From assembly GCA_963924555.1 (NCBI GenBank), contig OZ004584.1, positions 4,215,001-4,279,000 on the forward strand: a stretch of DNA of 64,000 nt. Reading direction: 5' to 3'. The stretch is from Crambe crambe (taxonomy: Eukaryota > Porifera > Demospongiae > Poecilosclerida > Crambeidae). The translations under genes and the position numbers were made by a program. Positions 36,201 to 49,000 of the stretch are shown here, one piece after another. Every line of letters begins with the position of its first letter. Within the stretch, counting starts at the first letter, position 1. The notes below the pieces were generated by a model. It was given only the letters and a program-made list of their open reading frames with translations. It did not search any database and was not told where the DNA came from.

Positions 36201-39200
36201 AAGGTCATCATCACCAGTGCCCAGGGAGCTCATGTGAAGATCAGCCAGTGGATGTAGCAGCAGGCACAGCATGTCCTTAATTGTTGGTGTATCCATACAT
36301 GAAATGGGTACAAGGAGTAGCTACAACATCCATCCACAAGCTAGTGGTAAGTTAGTGTAAACCTACAGCAAAAGGCCTTATACAGGGAGTGTACTTGTAC
36401 TACAACAGCAATGGTGTCAGCCTCATCGTAGTGGGTGGGTGCCTCAGGGGAAGGAACCAGACTTTGACAACGAATCTTGGTATATAATCAACTTTAGTTG
36501 TAAGATTTCCAGTTAAGCATTACCAATGGCTCTGTTTCTACATGTACTGTCAATAAGCAAATAAAATAAATTGTTATTAAATGCATGCATTGTAGTGAAA
36601 CTAGGCTTAGGTAGATTATGCTCAAGATTTCTCCAGCTATTCTATTCCACAATGCTCCAAAATGCTACCTATTATTCCCTCAAATGCACCAATTATTCCC
36701 TAAAATGCATCAATTATTCCCACTATTATTCTTAAATAAGCTAATGATTAAGCTTCCCCAGTCCACCAGTAGCAGAGCTAGAAGTAGCTTAGCCATTGCC
36801 ATAAACTAACAGCTGCATGTAGTTGTCCATAATAATGATTCAGGTCTTAGGTATTGATATAGCTAGACACTGTCACAGTGTAGCAAGAAACCACCTCAGG
36901 CAGTAGAGAGTGACAGAAGTCTTTGTTTTCAGGCTTGCAGAAGCTCCAATTATTCTCATTATGCTCAAAATATGATTCTGGCATTATGCTTGATTCCAGG
37001 AAGTCCCAAATTATTCCCAAAATTATGCTGGCATAATCTACCTAAGTGAAACCAATCAGGGGAAGCAAAGCGAGTCCAACACTGCATGGTGATGATAACC
37101 TATAGATCTTTATCTCATACAATAACATTGCAGCTTCTTTTCATGACATTGGGTACACTGAGCACTGAGCATGCGTGCTCGCCCCATAATGCTTGCAAAT
37201 TCTCAGTCCACCTGTGACTGCCATGAGAAAATTACAGCCAGGTGTCTGTATCGAGATGTATGACACAGCTATACACATGTATGACTGTGATATGGCAGTT
37301 TCTTGTTGGATGGCAAGGGTGTGTGTAGTGGAAGGATAGGAACTTACTTGAGTAGTTTTTTGAGGATGCTGCAAGAACCATTATTATCAGCTGCTTCTTC
37401 TTACCTTCATCAGTGGTGTCATTATGAAAGAGTTCAAGTGACAGTTGACTTGTAATACAATTTGTACATAATTTCGCAGAGTAAATAAGATTTCCAGGTT
37501 TACAGTAATTACTATTTAATGGCCAATATTATTAATACGAAGTTGAATAATTTCCATAACAAGTTTATTATGATAACAAAGTCGCTGGTGAGAGTTGTGT
37601 ATTGAGTAGTAAGATTATTACTATCATTGGCTCTTCCTCAAATCTACACGCCAAGATTATGTGTATGGTTGACTCCTTATGGGGATAATGAATGAATAAC
37701 ATTATTGTTATGCACTGAGATCACATGAGGTATTTATCTCTACAAAAAACAACTGATGGTGTGATGTGTATCATAAATTAAAGACAAAGGTCACATCTTA
37801 TCTACATACATATGAAAAATTGAAAAACAATATTTTGGTTTAATCCATATGTACGTAGGGGTACCTCAACACTTTTTTTTTTGGTGCTAGAGAGGTATCC
37901 ACTTCTTTGTTATTACTAGTCTGCCTATGTACTCATACTGGTGCATTATTTTTTGTTTTTTTTTTGTGCAATAGTAAAAGTATACTCATACAATGGCAAA
38001 ATACCAGCCAATTTCCTTCATGAAAGTTAAACAGCATTCCAAACAGGTTTACTTGCACAATATTTTACCTACACACCATGTATCAGTCAGCATCAATACA
38101 GACCGTAAGCTCTTATGACTATTAATATGTAGTTGGTATCACATGACTGGTGCATTTTCTCCCTCTCGATGTGACTATTCTGTAGTTGGTATCACATGAC
38201 TGGTGCATGTTGTAGGTCACAGGATTGGTGCATTTCCCCCCTCTCAATGTGGAAGCTTAGGAGGAAGTTCCCCAGCATCTCCAGGCCTTCAGTAAGAGAT
38301 GGGCAAAAGTTAAGCATTCGAAAATTTGGTGGTGGTTGGGGGGGGGGGGGGGGGGGGGAGAGCAAATGAAATTAATGTATGTGTGTGTTATGGCAATATT
38401 TCTACTTATAATGTAGAAAAATTGACCCATCACTCTAAAATCTTGAATTATTACTGGATTGATTTTAACTCTATGCCTTTTACATGTAGACGGTACACCA
38501 TTTCCTCCTGTGGAGTCTCCTTATCAAGTCTCTGAGACGATTTCCACAGTGACCATTGGATGGGGGTATTCCCCTGTGCCAAGTGACCACCCCCTCCTTG
38601 GATACAGCATACGGTACTGGTTGCAAAATCAAATGCAAGAACAAGCCGTCACTGTGCAAACTCACGATAATGCAACTACCATCACATTGGACTCTTTAAA
38701 ACCTGGCAGCACATATTCTGTGGTGGTGCATGGAAGGAACTCGCTTGGTCTGAGTGAAGCCGTAGTGCCTGTTAATATCAGCACGATAAGTGGGGAATTA
38801 CCTCCTGCCCCTACTATTATTAATGTCAGTGTTGAGATGATGAATGAGAGAAGAGAGGCTGTTGTCACTGTGTCATGGATGGTAAGTTACATTAAAGAAT
38901 AAGAAACAGTAAAGAAGTAGGCGCTACCTTTTACCTCTAACAAGTGAGTGCAAAAATTTCTGTTAAGTAGGGATGGCCCCAAAATTTAGCTGGACTATGA
39001 CTGCAGCATCCGTATTGCCCCAAAATCTAGCTAGATTATGTACTTTGACTGCAACATCATATCAATCCAATCCTGGTTCGATATGATGCTGCAGTCAAAG
39101 TACGTAATCTAGTTAAATTTTGGGGGGAATGGCTTGGTTTGATATGATGATGCAGTCATTTCCAGCTACAGCAAGGGTGGTGCTGTTGGGCGACAGAGTG

Positions 39201-42200
39201 CTCCTATTATCGGTCTCATTACAGAGTGAGTGATCTGGTTAAGAACAGGATTCACTGCATCTATAACATCTACAGTTGACACTCTGTAATGACTGGCCAA
39301 CACTAGTCCCGTGTTTGACCATTGTAATAGGCCTGGCCAGGTATGCATTTAGCCAAGTCTCGTATATACTTCAACACTCTTTAATGTGCTCATACTCACA
39401 CAGAGTGTCCTCTTTGAAGTACATAATCACTCTTTAATGCTCTCATGCTCGCACAGAGTGTCCTCTTTGTATATTCATCCTTACAAAAGCCATAATAATT
39501 ATTCTGTAGTACATACACCATTCATTATTGCATTGTTTCCAGCTCCTTATACAGGAGAAATAAGTGAAAACCTCCAAATTTAGTGCTCTCATTGGTATAC
39601 TAAGTATAATGGTGATAGTGCATATTTAGCCTCTGTATAAAGAACACAGACAAAATAGTGTCCTAACTTGTCCATTATCCATTTCACACAATGGGGAAGT
39701 CCTATTGGTTTCATTGTGGTGGCTTGTAACCCTATCACATTCTTCTGGTGAACATGGTGAAGTATCATAGGACAATCCAAAATGAAAACCCAATTTCTAG
39801 CTAAAGAAATCTGGCAAGTGCAAAGTGGTTTGGTTGGGGAATAGCTACAGCTTATCTTAATTAATTGTTGCAATTTGTGGTCAGGTGGTATGATCAGGTG
39901 GAGATTATTTACCAGGTTAATTAAGTATGCTTGCCCATCTGTTGTAGCTACAGCCTGTAGGGGTTTCATCCTTTTGTTTAGAAAGCCAGGGTGGGGAGTT
40001 TCACACTTCATGTACAAAAAAATAATGTAGGAACAACATGCTTTAGGTTGGCTATCAAATTTCAATAGCCCCAAGCCAAGTGAAGCTTTAGGAGAGGGGG
40101 CTTAGTCAGAGATGACACTCGGCCGGGGGGGGGGGGGTGGGGGGTTTCTGCCTAGTATTCTTGAGTGGTGGCCTGAGATTCATTTTTCCATGCCCACTTT
40201 TATTAGGAATTATCCCTTTGGCATCATTGATGTGTAGTACAATCCTAAAGTTACTACAGTTAAGTATGAGTGGTGGCTGAAATGGCCAAGTGGTTGCCGA
40301 AATAACCATAGTGGTGGCCAAAATGGCCACTGTTGACCAGTGTGGGCAGAACCCTGACACTTCGCATTATTCTTGTCATACTGCTACAGTAGATTGTCCA
40401 TAAGCTTTATGACAGGGTCTTTGCTTGGAGAGGGCACTTCCTGCATACTGTTCCTGATAAGAGATGGGCCATTATTAACAGGCTTCAGTGCAGTAAGTGA
40501 TCATGCAGGCTGTCTCCCTAGCCCACATCACTGTCACAATGCATGGCTGCATATATGGCTTTCTTGTTGTTGCTCGGGCTGGTCAACCAAGGAAGGAGTG
40601 ACCTTTTGTACCTGTATTCAAGCTACATACATCACTTCAATTTATCAGGGTTCTCATTCAGGTGGGGGGGGGGGGGGGGGGAGGGAGGGAGGGTGTATTT
40701 TGTGTTTAGTAAAGTTCATACTAAAAAAGAATTTTTTTTTTTGAACTTTTCCATCTATTATGTATGACATGTAGTCCATTCACAAACTCACAAGGAGAGG
40801 CTCAAAGGCAAAGCAATGAAAATTATGTGTCCTCAGTTCATTTTATGTTCTCAATACGTATGTGTTGTGAGTGAGCTTTCGCTGAGTAAGACGTGTATTT
40901 TCATATAAACAAAGCAAACTCCCTCTGCGTGGTTTGAGTGGTTTGAGTCTATCGTAGTCATAATAATTAATTTTGTCCTAATAAGTGAAATGTGATTGAT
41001 AAACACATGATAGTATAGACATTTGGGACTAAAAGTATCTTTAAAAAGTTTTTTTTTTCTTCTTCTTCTTGCTTTGGGACACTAACTGATGGAATATTAT
41101 GCATTTGGCTGAGCAATTGATCATTGTATCTCCTAGTTAGAGATAATGTGGTTTTACTTTGGTGGGTAAACTGTACTGGTTTACTGAGCACGTGTCCTAG
41201 TTTACTGAGCATGTGTCCTAGTTTACTGAGCACATGTCCTAGTTTACTGAGCATGTATCCTAGTTTACTGAGCATGTGTGCTTGCCCCATAATCAGATAG
41301 TACAAAAGCAAAAATTGCATCTGTGGCTCCACAACTTTTTTTTTCTTTTTTTGCCAAGATGTGTAAGGGGAGGAAATTGAGTTGAACTGAAGACACAGAA
41401 GTGCCACAAGGCACAGGAACAGATCTAGCCAGATATGCACTTTCTGTTTGATTAAAGGGTATATACTTCCTGTATGATGAAGGGTGTACACTTCCTGTGT
41501 GATGAAGGGTGTACACTTCCTGTGTGATGAAGGGTGTACATTTCCTGTGTGATGAAAGGTATAAACTTCCTGTTTGAAGATTAGAGACTTGGTTTAGCAG
41601 TGGCTTGAGAATTGGTATAAAGGATATTGTAATGTGCCTTTATTAAAGTCCACAGAAGAATGTGGGGAGAGCATTGATAGCTTAATTGTTATGGCTACAA
41701 CATTGATCTGTAACATTCCACTATATTGGGCATTTTATATGGGACAGCTAATGATCATTTTTTTATTTCTGTGCAGGGTGTGACTATAGAAGCTGATGTC
41801 ACGACACCAGTGCAAAATTACCTGGTCTATTATTCAAGCTCAGCGTCTGAAATGCTTGTGGCCACTACAAGCAATAGCTCTAGGAATCATTCCTTCACAC
41901 TGCGGACGTCTGGATCATTCCGTGTCGGAGTCGCTTCTAGGAACTTTGCTGGTCGAAGTGATATTTCGTATTTTCATGAAGTCTCGAGTAAGTGATTTGT
42001 AATTTCCCCTTAGATGCCAAAAATGGGTCTTAGTACAAGGTAGGCTAGTACCTCAAGTAATAGTGGTTTTGTATTCATTTATTTTCATCAGTTGTAATCA
42101 GCTTTTATTAGGGTAATATATTTTCTTGAACATGACCACAATAATAAATTATTAACTTCTGCAATCTGATTTTAGTTGATTAGAAGATGGCATTCCCAGA

Positions 42201-44256
42201 GCTGGAATAGCTGCTGATCATCATTGGTCATTTTTCTAATCACTAATCACCCACCCTCCCTCCATACACCCACCTCCCCTGTATCCACCCTCAATATCAG
42301 CAGCGTTCTGATTTCATTAGAGAATTACATCATAATAAACTCGAATTTTTCTTGAGTCAAATTATAAGTTTGGGGGTGTGTCTTGTTGGTGTGGTGTCAT
42401 TTTGGGGTGATGGCCCCTCCACTCAAAATCTGCTTCCTACCCTTCTCCTTTGATGATAGAGTAGGTCCTTTGTTTTACAAAGCATTAGTTTCATCTACTA
42501 AAGGAAAAAAAGGTTTTGATGGGGGGATGTTTGTGTAGTTAAAGTGGGGAGCTAGATTGGTGCAGTTGTCGCAGTTTTACTCTCCATGCACAGCAAGTTA
42601 GCTGAAGTGACATTTGCCATTACCATCAGACTGCTTATGTAGCTATGTTTTGTACTGAGTCCATTTCTGACCAGTGGAGTGACTTTCACTAAAATCAACT
42701 GCAGAGATTAATGGAGATACACCTGAATCACCTGACTTCCCACTCTTTCAGACTATGATTGTGTCTTCAAACAATTATACTAATGAATCAGGACAAGCAT
42801 TCTCATGTATAGGTGGTAGCTAAATGTGGCTAAGGATTCATAATCATGTTTGACTATTAGTTGTAAAAGATCTGAAGACCCATTGGAATGGGCGATTGTG
42901 TTATGACTTTAAGAGCATGGCTCCCATGGAACGGTCTCATGTTGGTTTATCATAAGTAGTCGAAGGAGAGTCCATAGTGAAAGTATTATTTCAGGGCACA
43001 TGCATGGCTGATCCTTAATAAACCCTATTGAGACCGAGTCTATTCTGCCATTTTAGGGATTCTCTGGCTGACAGACTATTGACTCCATTCCATGCTGTAG
43101 TCATGCTGCTTAGTGTTATGAGTCTTATCACTTACCAGTGAATTATGATAACTTCTCTGTGACAAGACCAAGACATGACCATATTAGCTAATCTAGCTGG
43201 TTTGTCAGAAAATTAATTGGGACGAGCAAGTGAGCTCCACGCTAGGGAGCCTGGCGGGTTGGTTTTTTTTTGTTTTTTTGTTTTTTTGTTTTATATATAT
43301 ATATATATATATATTGTTTTAACATTCCAGACATGACAACCTTTGGATAAAGTTGAGAATGTGTGCTTGGCCAACTATGCTTGCATTTTCCCTAAATGCC
43401 GATCCTCAGCACTGCAACACACATACACACACACACGTATGCGGCGTGTGAATGCCAAGTGAGATAAGGTGTAGGTAAAGAAAGTGGGTGACTGTTATGC
43501 AAACAATTGGCCAGAGTTAATTAGACACGTGCATAGTCACAGGTGTGATTGTTAAAAGGAAATAACAGTATGCACTGAGTTATCTAATGTGTGACCTTGA
43601 AAGTACAAACCAAAATACAGTGCAAAACGGATGTGTCGTGTATACATAGACTAATTTTCTATATTCACACCACTTTGATCATAGGTAGCCTGTGATAAGC
43701 TTCCTACAGTATATGATAGGGAAGGAAAGGCCCAAGGGGATTGGGAACAAGGGAATGAGGCTTATCTGGTGACTGTTACTATCATGACATTGATTTATTA
43801 GGATTTGTAGACATGTACGGATAATGTAATATACTAGGGAAATTGGTGTAGTAAACATAATGTACATGCCCTCCACTACTACTATAGCTTATGTAGTTGA
43901 TGATCATTACCAAGTTCACATCACACTTGATGACCATTCTAGATAGTCATGATTTTAATACAAGTGTTCATCTACAATTTGTGTTCTTCTTTGCAGAAAT
44001 TTCGTTCCCTGCGGCCACCCCAATAATCCTCATTGCACCAGTGGTGTCCATCTGCCTCTTCTTTGTGTTGCTAAGTATCATCACCTTTCTGCTTATATTC
44101 TTCTTGCGTAAGAAGACACATTCATATGATTTTAACAATCAAAACATGAAGTTGGACGGGAAATCTACTGATTCCACTGATTCAAAAAAAAGCTCCTACT
44201 CATCAGAATCAATTGAACTAGGAGAACTTCACAAAAGAACTGAGTCACTTCAATAA
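33240..44256 (+). CDS. Ig/FN3 type I transmembrane receptor, five exons
   Basis: Exons 33240-33384, 35214-35534, 38490-38881, 41777-41987 and 43997-44256 join in phase into 442 residues. Exon 1 ends in a hydrophobic signal-like stretch (TIFYLAAGILLSTFQ) after an unusually long basic lead; it is the least certain exon. Exon 2 (about residues 49-155) is an Ig-like domain with the TIPCHV and DHKTFCHCKV cysteine strands. Exon 3 encodes one FN3 domain (GYSIRYWLQNQ; LDSLKPGSTYSVVVHGRN) and the start of a second, which exon 4 completes (FRVGVASRNFAG). Exon 5 has the membrane helix (about 366-393), the stop-transfer RKK and a Ser-rich tail with SSESIELGEL. An adhesion or recognition role is inferred from the Ig-FN3 architecture. 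The large introns are full of repeats and could hide further exons. An AATAAA lies at 44513. Confidence 0.78.
33820..34270. repeat. Degenerate tandem repeat, about 130-bp unit, in intron 1
   Basis: The words caagtgattaagttaattg (33931, 34090, 34213), caggcccaatattctg (34017, 34159) and catgttgcaggtgtgtaga (34053, 34191) recur in the same order, giving about three diverged copies. Confidence 0.7.
36602..37045. mobile_element. Small inverted-repeat element in receptor intron 2
   Basis: CTTAGGTAGATTATGC at about 36606 is mirrored by GCATAATCTACCTAAG at about 37031-37046. The 7-mer gtgaaac stands at 36595-36601 and 37046-37052, suggesting a 7-bp target duplication, although the two ends are then offset by a few bases. 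The interior contains attattccc repeats. Confidence 0.5.
38120..38240. repeat. Tandem repeat, about 60 bp
   Basis: tagttggtatcacatgactg then gtgcat occurs twice, with a third degenerate copy (gtcacaggattggtgcat). Followed at 38338-38358 by a G21 run just upstream of the FN3 exon. Confidence 0.7.
38968..39165. repeat. Inverted-repeat cluster in receptor intron 3
   Basis: An arm with ccccaaaatctagctagatt then atgtactttgactgcaacat is mirrored around about 39070 by atgatgctgcagtcaaagta then cgtaatctagttaaattttg. A partial direct copy precedes it (38971) and another follows (39133). A hairpin-forming MITE relic is likely. Confidence 0.65.
41160..41280. repeat. Minisatellite, about 21-bp unit
   Basis: Five to six copies of tttactgagcatgtgtcctag with small variation, in receptor intron 3. 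Confidence 0.85.
41440..41575. repeat. Minisatellite, about 26-bp unit
   Basis: About five copies of acttcctgtgtgatgaaggg then tgtac, in receptor intron 3. The distance between the two minisatellites is small, but the units are unrelated. Confidence 0.85.
43262..43315. repeat. T-run and (TA)n microsatellite
   Basis: Interrupted T runs (tttttttttgttttttt) pass into roughly eleven TA units, in receptor intron 4. Confidence 0.9.
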
Positions 44257-46035
44257 ACAATGTAATAGCAACAAGATATCACATCATCTGATTTTCTCAC
44301 TCATTATAATTATCCAGCAGCTGTGCACGCACGTGTGTAGTGATCCTGAAACCTAACACTAAGTGCACAGGCATAATAATTAGCCTGCTAATACACCTAT
44401 AATAGGGTTTGCTCCACTGGCCCAGTGGAACGTCAACTGAGCAAATACTGCACCCAAACATTTGAAAGTGCATGTGGAATACAAGTGTTGCTCCCACACA
44501 ACCTTGTGCCTGAATAAAACAATTATTAATGCAGCTGAAAAGATCGTATCTGATATAGGGCCTGAGAACATCAATTTTGATACTGCCCTATTTGCCTAAA
44601 AAATAGCTAATAGGCAAATAGGGCAGTATCACAACAAACTATTCTGTTTCTTATCATGGAATGTTCTCAGGCCCTATATCAGATAATGCAAGGAAGTCCT
44701 CTAAGAGACTTCATCAAAGTTGACTGGCGTGATAACAAGGGGAAAACTATGTTAGCTCCAATGGAAGTCCAGATTACTACTTGAAAAAGGAGACATGCAA
44801 GATAACAATGGCTGGTTTCCTCTAATTATTGCAGGGGATCGTCCTCTCATAGCATAATAGAGAGCTAATACAATTATGAAGCCTCACATTTTCAAATTGG
44901 TATGCTTTCTAATGGACATTGCATAAGTTAACTTTCTTTCCCTCTAATCATTATTGTATGTAGTGAATTTTAATTCTGCCCTCAGTTATGTGATAGCTAT
45001 GTAATGATCTAGTGGCAGATCTAGGCCTTTCTTAAGAAGCACCCTTTTCTTGCCAAGTAGGTGGGAAATAATTATTTTACATAAAAGAAGAAGAAGTAGC
45101 TAGCTATAAAGAAATAGAAAGTAGCCATGCTGCAACGGACTGGGTGTAGTTATGGATGAATAATGGGTGTGGCTAGCCTTCCCTCCTAACAAGAAATACC
45201 CCTGGATCTGGTCCCCATAATCTACACACCATCCAAATGAACACATTAAACTGCAATAGCTACGTAGGCTAAACTCACTAAACATTGAAGGAGATTTTCT
45301 AGAAGTGGACCATTTGAGTTGCCAGATGGCTACAAGTCAGTAAAAGACTGAACACTGCACTTAGGATACTGGAAAAGCCTTCAAAGTAGGACACCAATTA
45401 GCCACCACCCGCTCGAGTCCTCATTTATGCAATTCATAATGGTGAATCTATCTTGTGGGTTTGTTCTTCCAGCTCCTCCTCCTTCCCTCCTATGAGTGTA
45501 AGGGGGAGGGGGGACTACTGTACCTTTGTCATCTTGACCCATACACACCTTATGGCTGTGGCCCCTCTGTTGGGAATGCGAGATGGAGAGTGGCTACTTA
45601 AGTACAAATCTCTAGAATTAAGTGGTGTATATTGGAGTATCAAGGGTGATGTCATGGTTGTGGTTAGGAAAAATGACAAACTGTGATGTGCAGGCTCTAA
45701 TGAAAAATGCGCAAGTCTGCAGAGGTCGAGTGGGGAAGTCCCTGACATCCCCCCTCCTTCTAAAGACCGGAGCCGGGTGTCCTTCTGGTCAGTCCAGGCC
45801 CATCTTGATAAACTGTCAGCATTGCCTCCAAGGTACGTAAGGTCAAGTCCAATAATCATTGGACTCATGCATGATTGTGTGTGTGTGTGTGTGTGTGTGC
45901 ATGTGTGTTAAAGCTATGACAGTAGAATCATGCATTAGCTACGAGCACTCTATACAATATCCATGCTAACTACTAGCTAGTGGTGTGCAGAAGTTCAAAG
46001 TTCAAGATGATGACATCCTGTAACTATATAAAGGG
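44257..46035. other. Intergenic region between receptor and Calx-beta gene
   Basis: Holds the receptor 3' UTR, a hairpin element (44548-44684), a dispersed repeat near 45338 shared with 23506, and a (GT)n run near 45877-45900. No gene seen; the overlapping two-strand open frames near 45453-45868 have no support. Confidence 0.5.
44548..44684. mobile_element. Hairpin MITE-like element, 137 bp
   Basis: The outer arms ATCTGATATAGGGCCTGAGA and CTCAGGCCCTATATCAGAT are inverse repeats, and an inner pair GATACTGCCCTATTTGCCT / AGGCAAATAGGGCAGTATC forms a second stem, separated by a short A/T loop. Confidence 0.75.
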
Positions 46036-49000
46036 ATCATGGTCATATCTGAGTGGCTTGCTATAGTGGAATCATGAATCTGCTTGGTGCTGCGTTGATT
46101 GGAATTTTGATATCTTTTTCTTCTTGTCAAAGGAGTAAGCTAAAACTTGTTAGTAGCTCATAGCTAGCAAGCTATATATATATAGCTAGCTGGTAAATGA
46201 TCATTCATACAGCTATGCTGCTGTTCAGTACTGTAAGTCTTTGCATAGTCCAAGTTTAATAGCTAATTATGAGATCCAATAAATTAATTGTGTCTTGAGT
46301 GACATATTTTTAGTAGTCAATTAGCTAAGGATCCAGGAATCGGCCTGCTACGTAAATGCATGCAAGAGCCTCATTTTATAAATTATTGAAGTAACTCATT
46401 GCAATAAGATGGATAAATTAAAGAAACAAATAAATAGCTAAGATCATACACTGTGAGTGAAGTTTCAATAGTTGTGAGGCATGTATAGCTTATAGTCATG
46501 CAATCTATATCAGCTATATACGGTGAGATGGAAACCATAATAGGCTGTGTGGCTCATTCTTATTAAGTGGCAATAGCCAATAATGCAAAGTCGAAGGTGG
46601 GCTTGAAATGATATAGTTGTCAAGGAGAGCTAATGGATTTCTGCTATTGAAAGAAAAACAAACTTGTAGGTATCTAATAAAACATCAGGTGTGCCTCTAA
46701 ACTCCAAGAATGTGGGTTGGATAAATATTGAACATTTTATCAGAACTGTGCTATAACCCCCCCCCCCCCCCCCCCCCCCCCCCACCCCACCCCACTCTCC
46801 CATCTCAAATAACATTATTATTTATTTATAGCCCCAAAATTAACATGCTACTCAAGTAAGAGCTGCCGTGGTAGTGAGGTGAATGTCGGACAATCTGGGT
46901 GCTGTGTAGCTGGAGGAGGAGGTCTCTCTTTCATGACCACACTTAATGGAACTTGTCAGGAATGCTACGGTATGTAGCTATGGCCACCATGCATTATTAT
47001 AATATTATATATACTGCTGATAGGCAATGAGACCTTCACTGCTGAAGGCAGCAAGTTTTTTCTTGGAATTTTTGCTAATCCTTCACAGTTATACTTTTTT
47101 CGTATTGGAAAATTTCGTTTGGCAGTCAGTCCTGTACGTAGTTCACAAGTTGATTTCATAGTGAATGCTTCTGGAGTGCCAACAGATTACACTGCTCCTA
47201 TTGAAGTGTCAATGGATGCTGCTACTGTTTCAGTTGATAGTGATGGAGTCAGAGACAGAGCTATAGTCATAAAATCTACCAACAATGACCCTCTCTCTGT
47301 AGTGGCTTATGCTGAAGAGTTCACTTCATTGGACACGTTCAAGCTACTCCCATGTGTAAATCTTCCTGTTAGAGTTTATGAGTACTATGCTGTGTCAGTT
47401 CCACTAGCACAAGTCCCAGTAGATTGGGTTGAAGACGATTATGAAAGTGATGAAAAATTTGAGTCACCACAGGGTAACAGCACCATTGTTATTGTCACTT
47501 CTGAACAAAGCACTCAGGTTAATATCACTCTCACTCAAAATGTCTCCATAACAGCTCCAGACCTCCTACAGCAAATCCCCGGAGGTAAATTTGAAGCAGG
47601 TGTTCCTGCCACAGTTCTCCTTCCTAGCAAGGCACAGACTCTATTGATTTACAGTTTGAATGACTTGACTGGGTCTAGAATCATGTCTAATAAACCTATT
47701 TCCCTCATCAGTGGCCATCAGTGCGGAACTATTCCAGAAAATGTGAACTTCTGTGATCATATGGCGGAGCAGATCCCTCCTACTGCAACATGGGGAAAGA
47801 CTTTTGTCACATCTGCCATTGCAGGCCGAACCTCTTTTGACATATTCAAAGCAATAGCATCACAGAGCAACACTGTCATCAACATTTCATGCATAAATGG
47901 CCAAGGACAAAATTTCCAACAAATCCAGCTACAACAGAGTGGGCAATTTGAAAATATCAACGTGTCTTCTGGGAGTGCCTGTTACATCACTTCCACTCGC
48001 CCTATTTTACTGGTACAATTCTCAGTTGCCAGCACTTTGGACAGGCCATATACTTTTCGAGGTGATCCCTTTATGGTCGTAGTTCCACCTGTTGAACAGT
48101 ATCGGACAAGCTACATTATTGATACATTGCAAGCTACAGCAATCCCTGGTGTGATAAGTAATGAAGTACACTATATTAATGTGATGGTGCCAGAGGGTGT
48201 GGATCGTGAAGGACTGCATCTCAATGGAACTGTGCTTGAAGCAAGTTTTATGTCAATTCCTTGTGATAGTAATATTCGAAATGGACCATCTTGTGGCATG
48301 GCAGCTACCATTCAAGTGCCCATTGGTCGTCACAATTTGACTCATACAAGTGGAGCTATCTTTAATGCCATATCGTACACTCTCTCTTTCAGAGCTGGAG
48401 CCGGATATTTTGCTGGAATGACTCAGTTTCCAACAGCACGTATGCTTATATTATTGCATATTCAGTAATTTGATTGATGCTCTATTATCCTTCTTATAGT
48501 GCCAAGAATATCATTTAGTAAGGAAGTGTTTGAAGTATTTGAAAATCAGTCTTTTGCAGCTATTGAGATTATTAGAAGTGGGGATTTGAGTGGTGCAGGC
48601 TCATGTCCAATTCACACACTCCAGCTGTCTACCAAGAACGCTGCTCATGGTTAGCCAGTCCTATGCACAAGACAAGCAGCCATTTTTCCTAGTCCTAGGT
48701 CCTAGAGGTCCTAGGGCTAGGCCTATAGGTATGGTGCAGTTTTGAATAGCTGTTGTTTATTTATTATCACTAGATGTTAAAGATTTCTCTGCTATGAATA
48801 CGTCTATTGCATTTCTGCCACAACAAAGACAGATAGTACTCCATATTCCTCTGACCAATGATATATTTCCTGAAGCAGTGGAAGAATTTGAAGTGTATTT
48901 AAGCACCTGTCCAGGAGTCTTGATCGATTACCCTGCTTACACTACTGTTAGAATACTGAATGATGATTCTGACTTGCCAGGTATGGTAGCTAGTGACAAC

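Noticed and set aside
45453-45868. Overlapping frames of 77, 72 and 117 residues on both strands
   Set aside because: Mutually antisense, no motif, within intergenic sequence.
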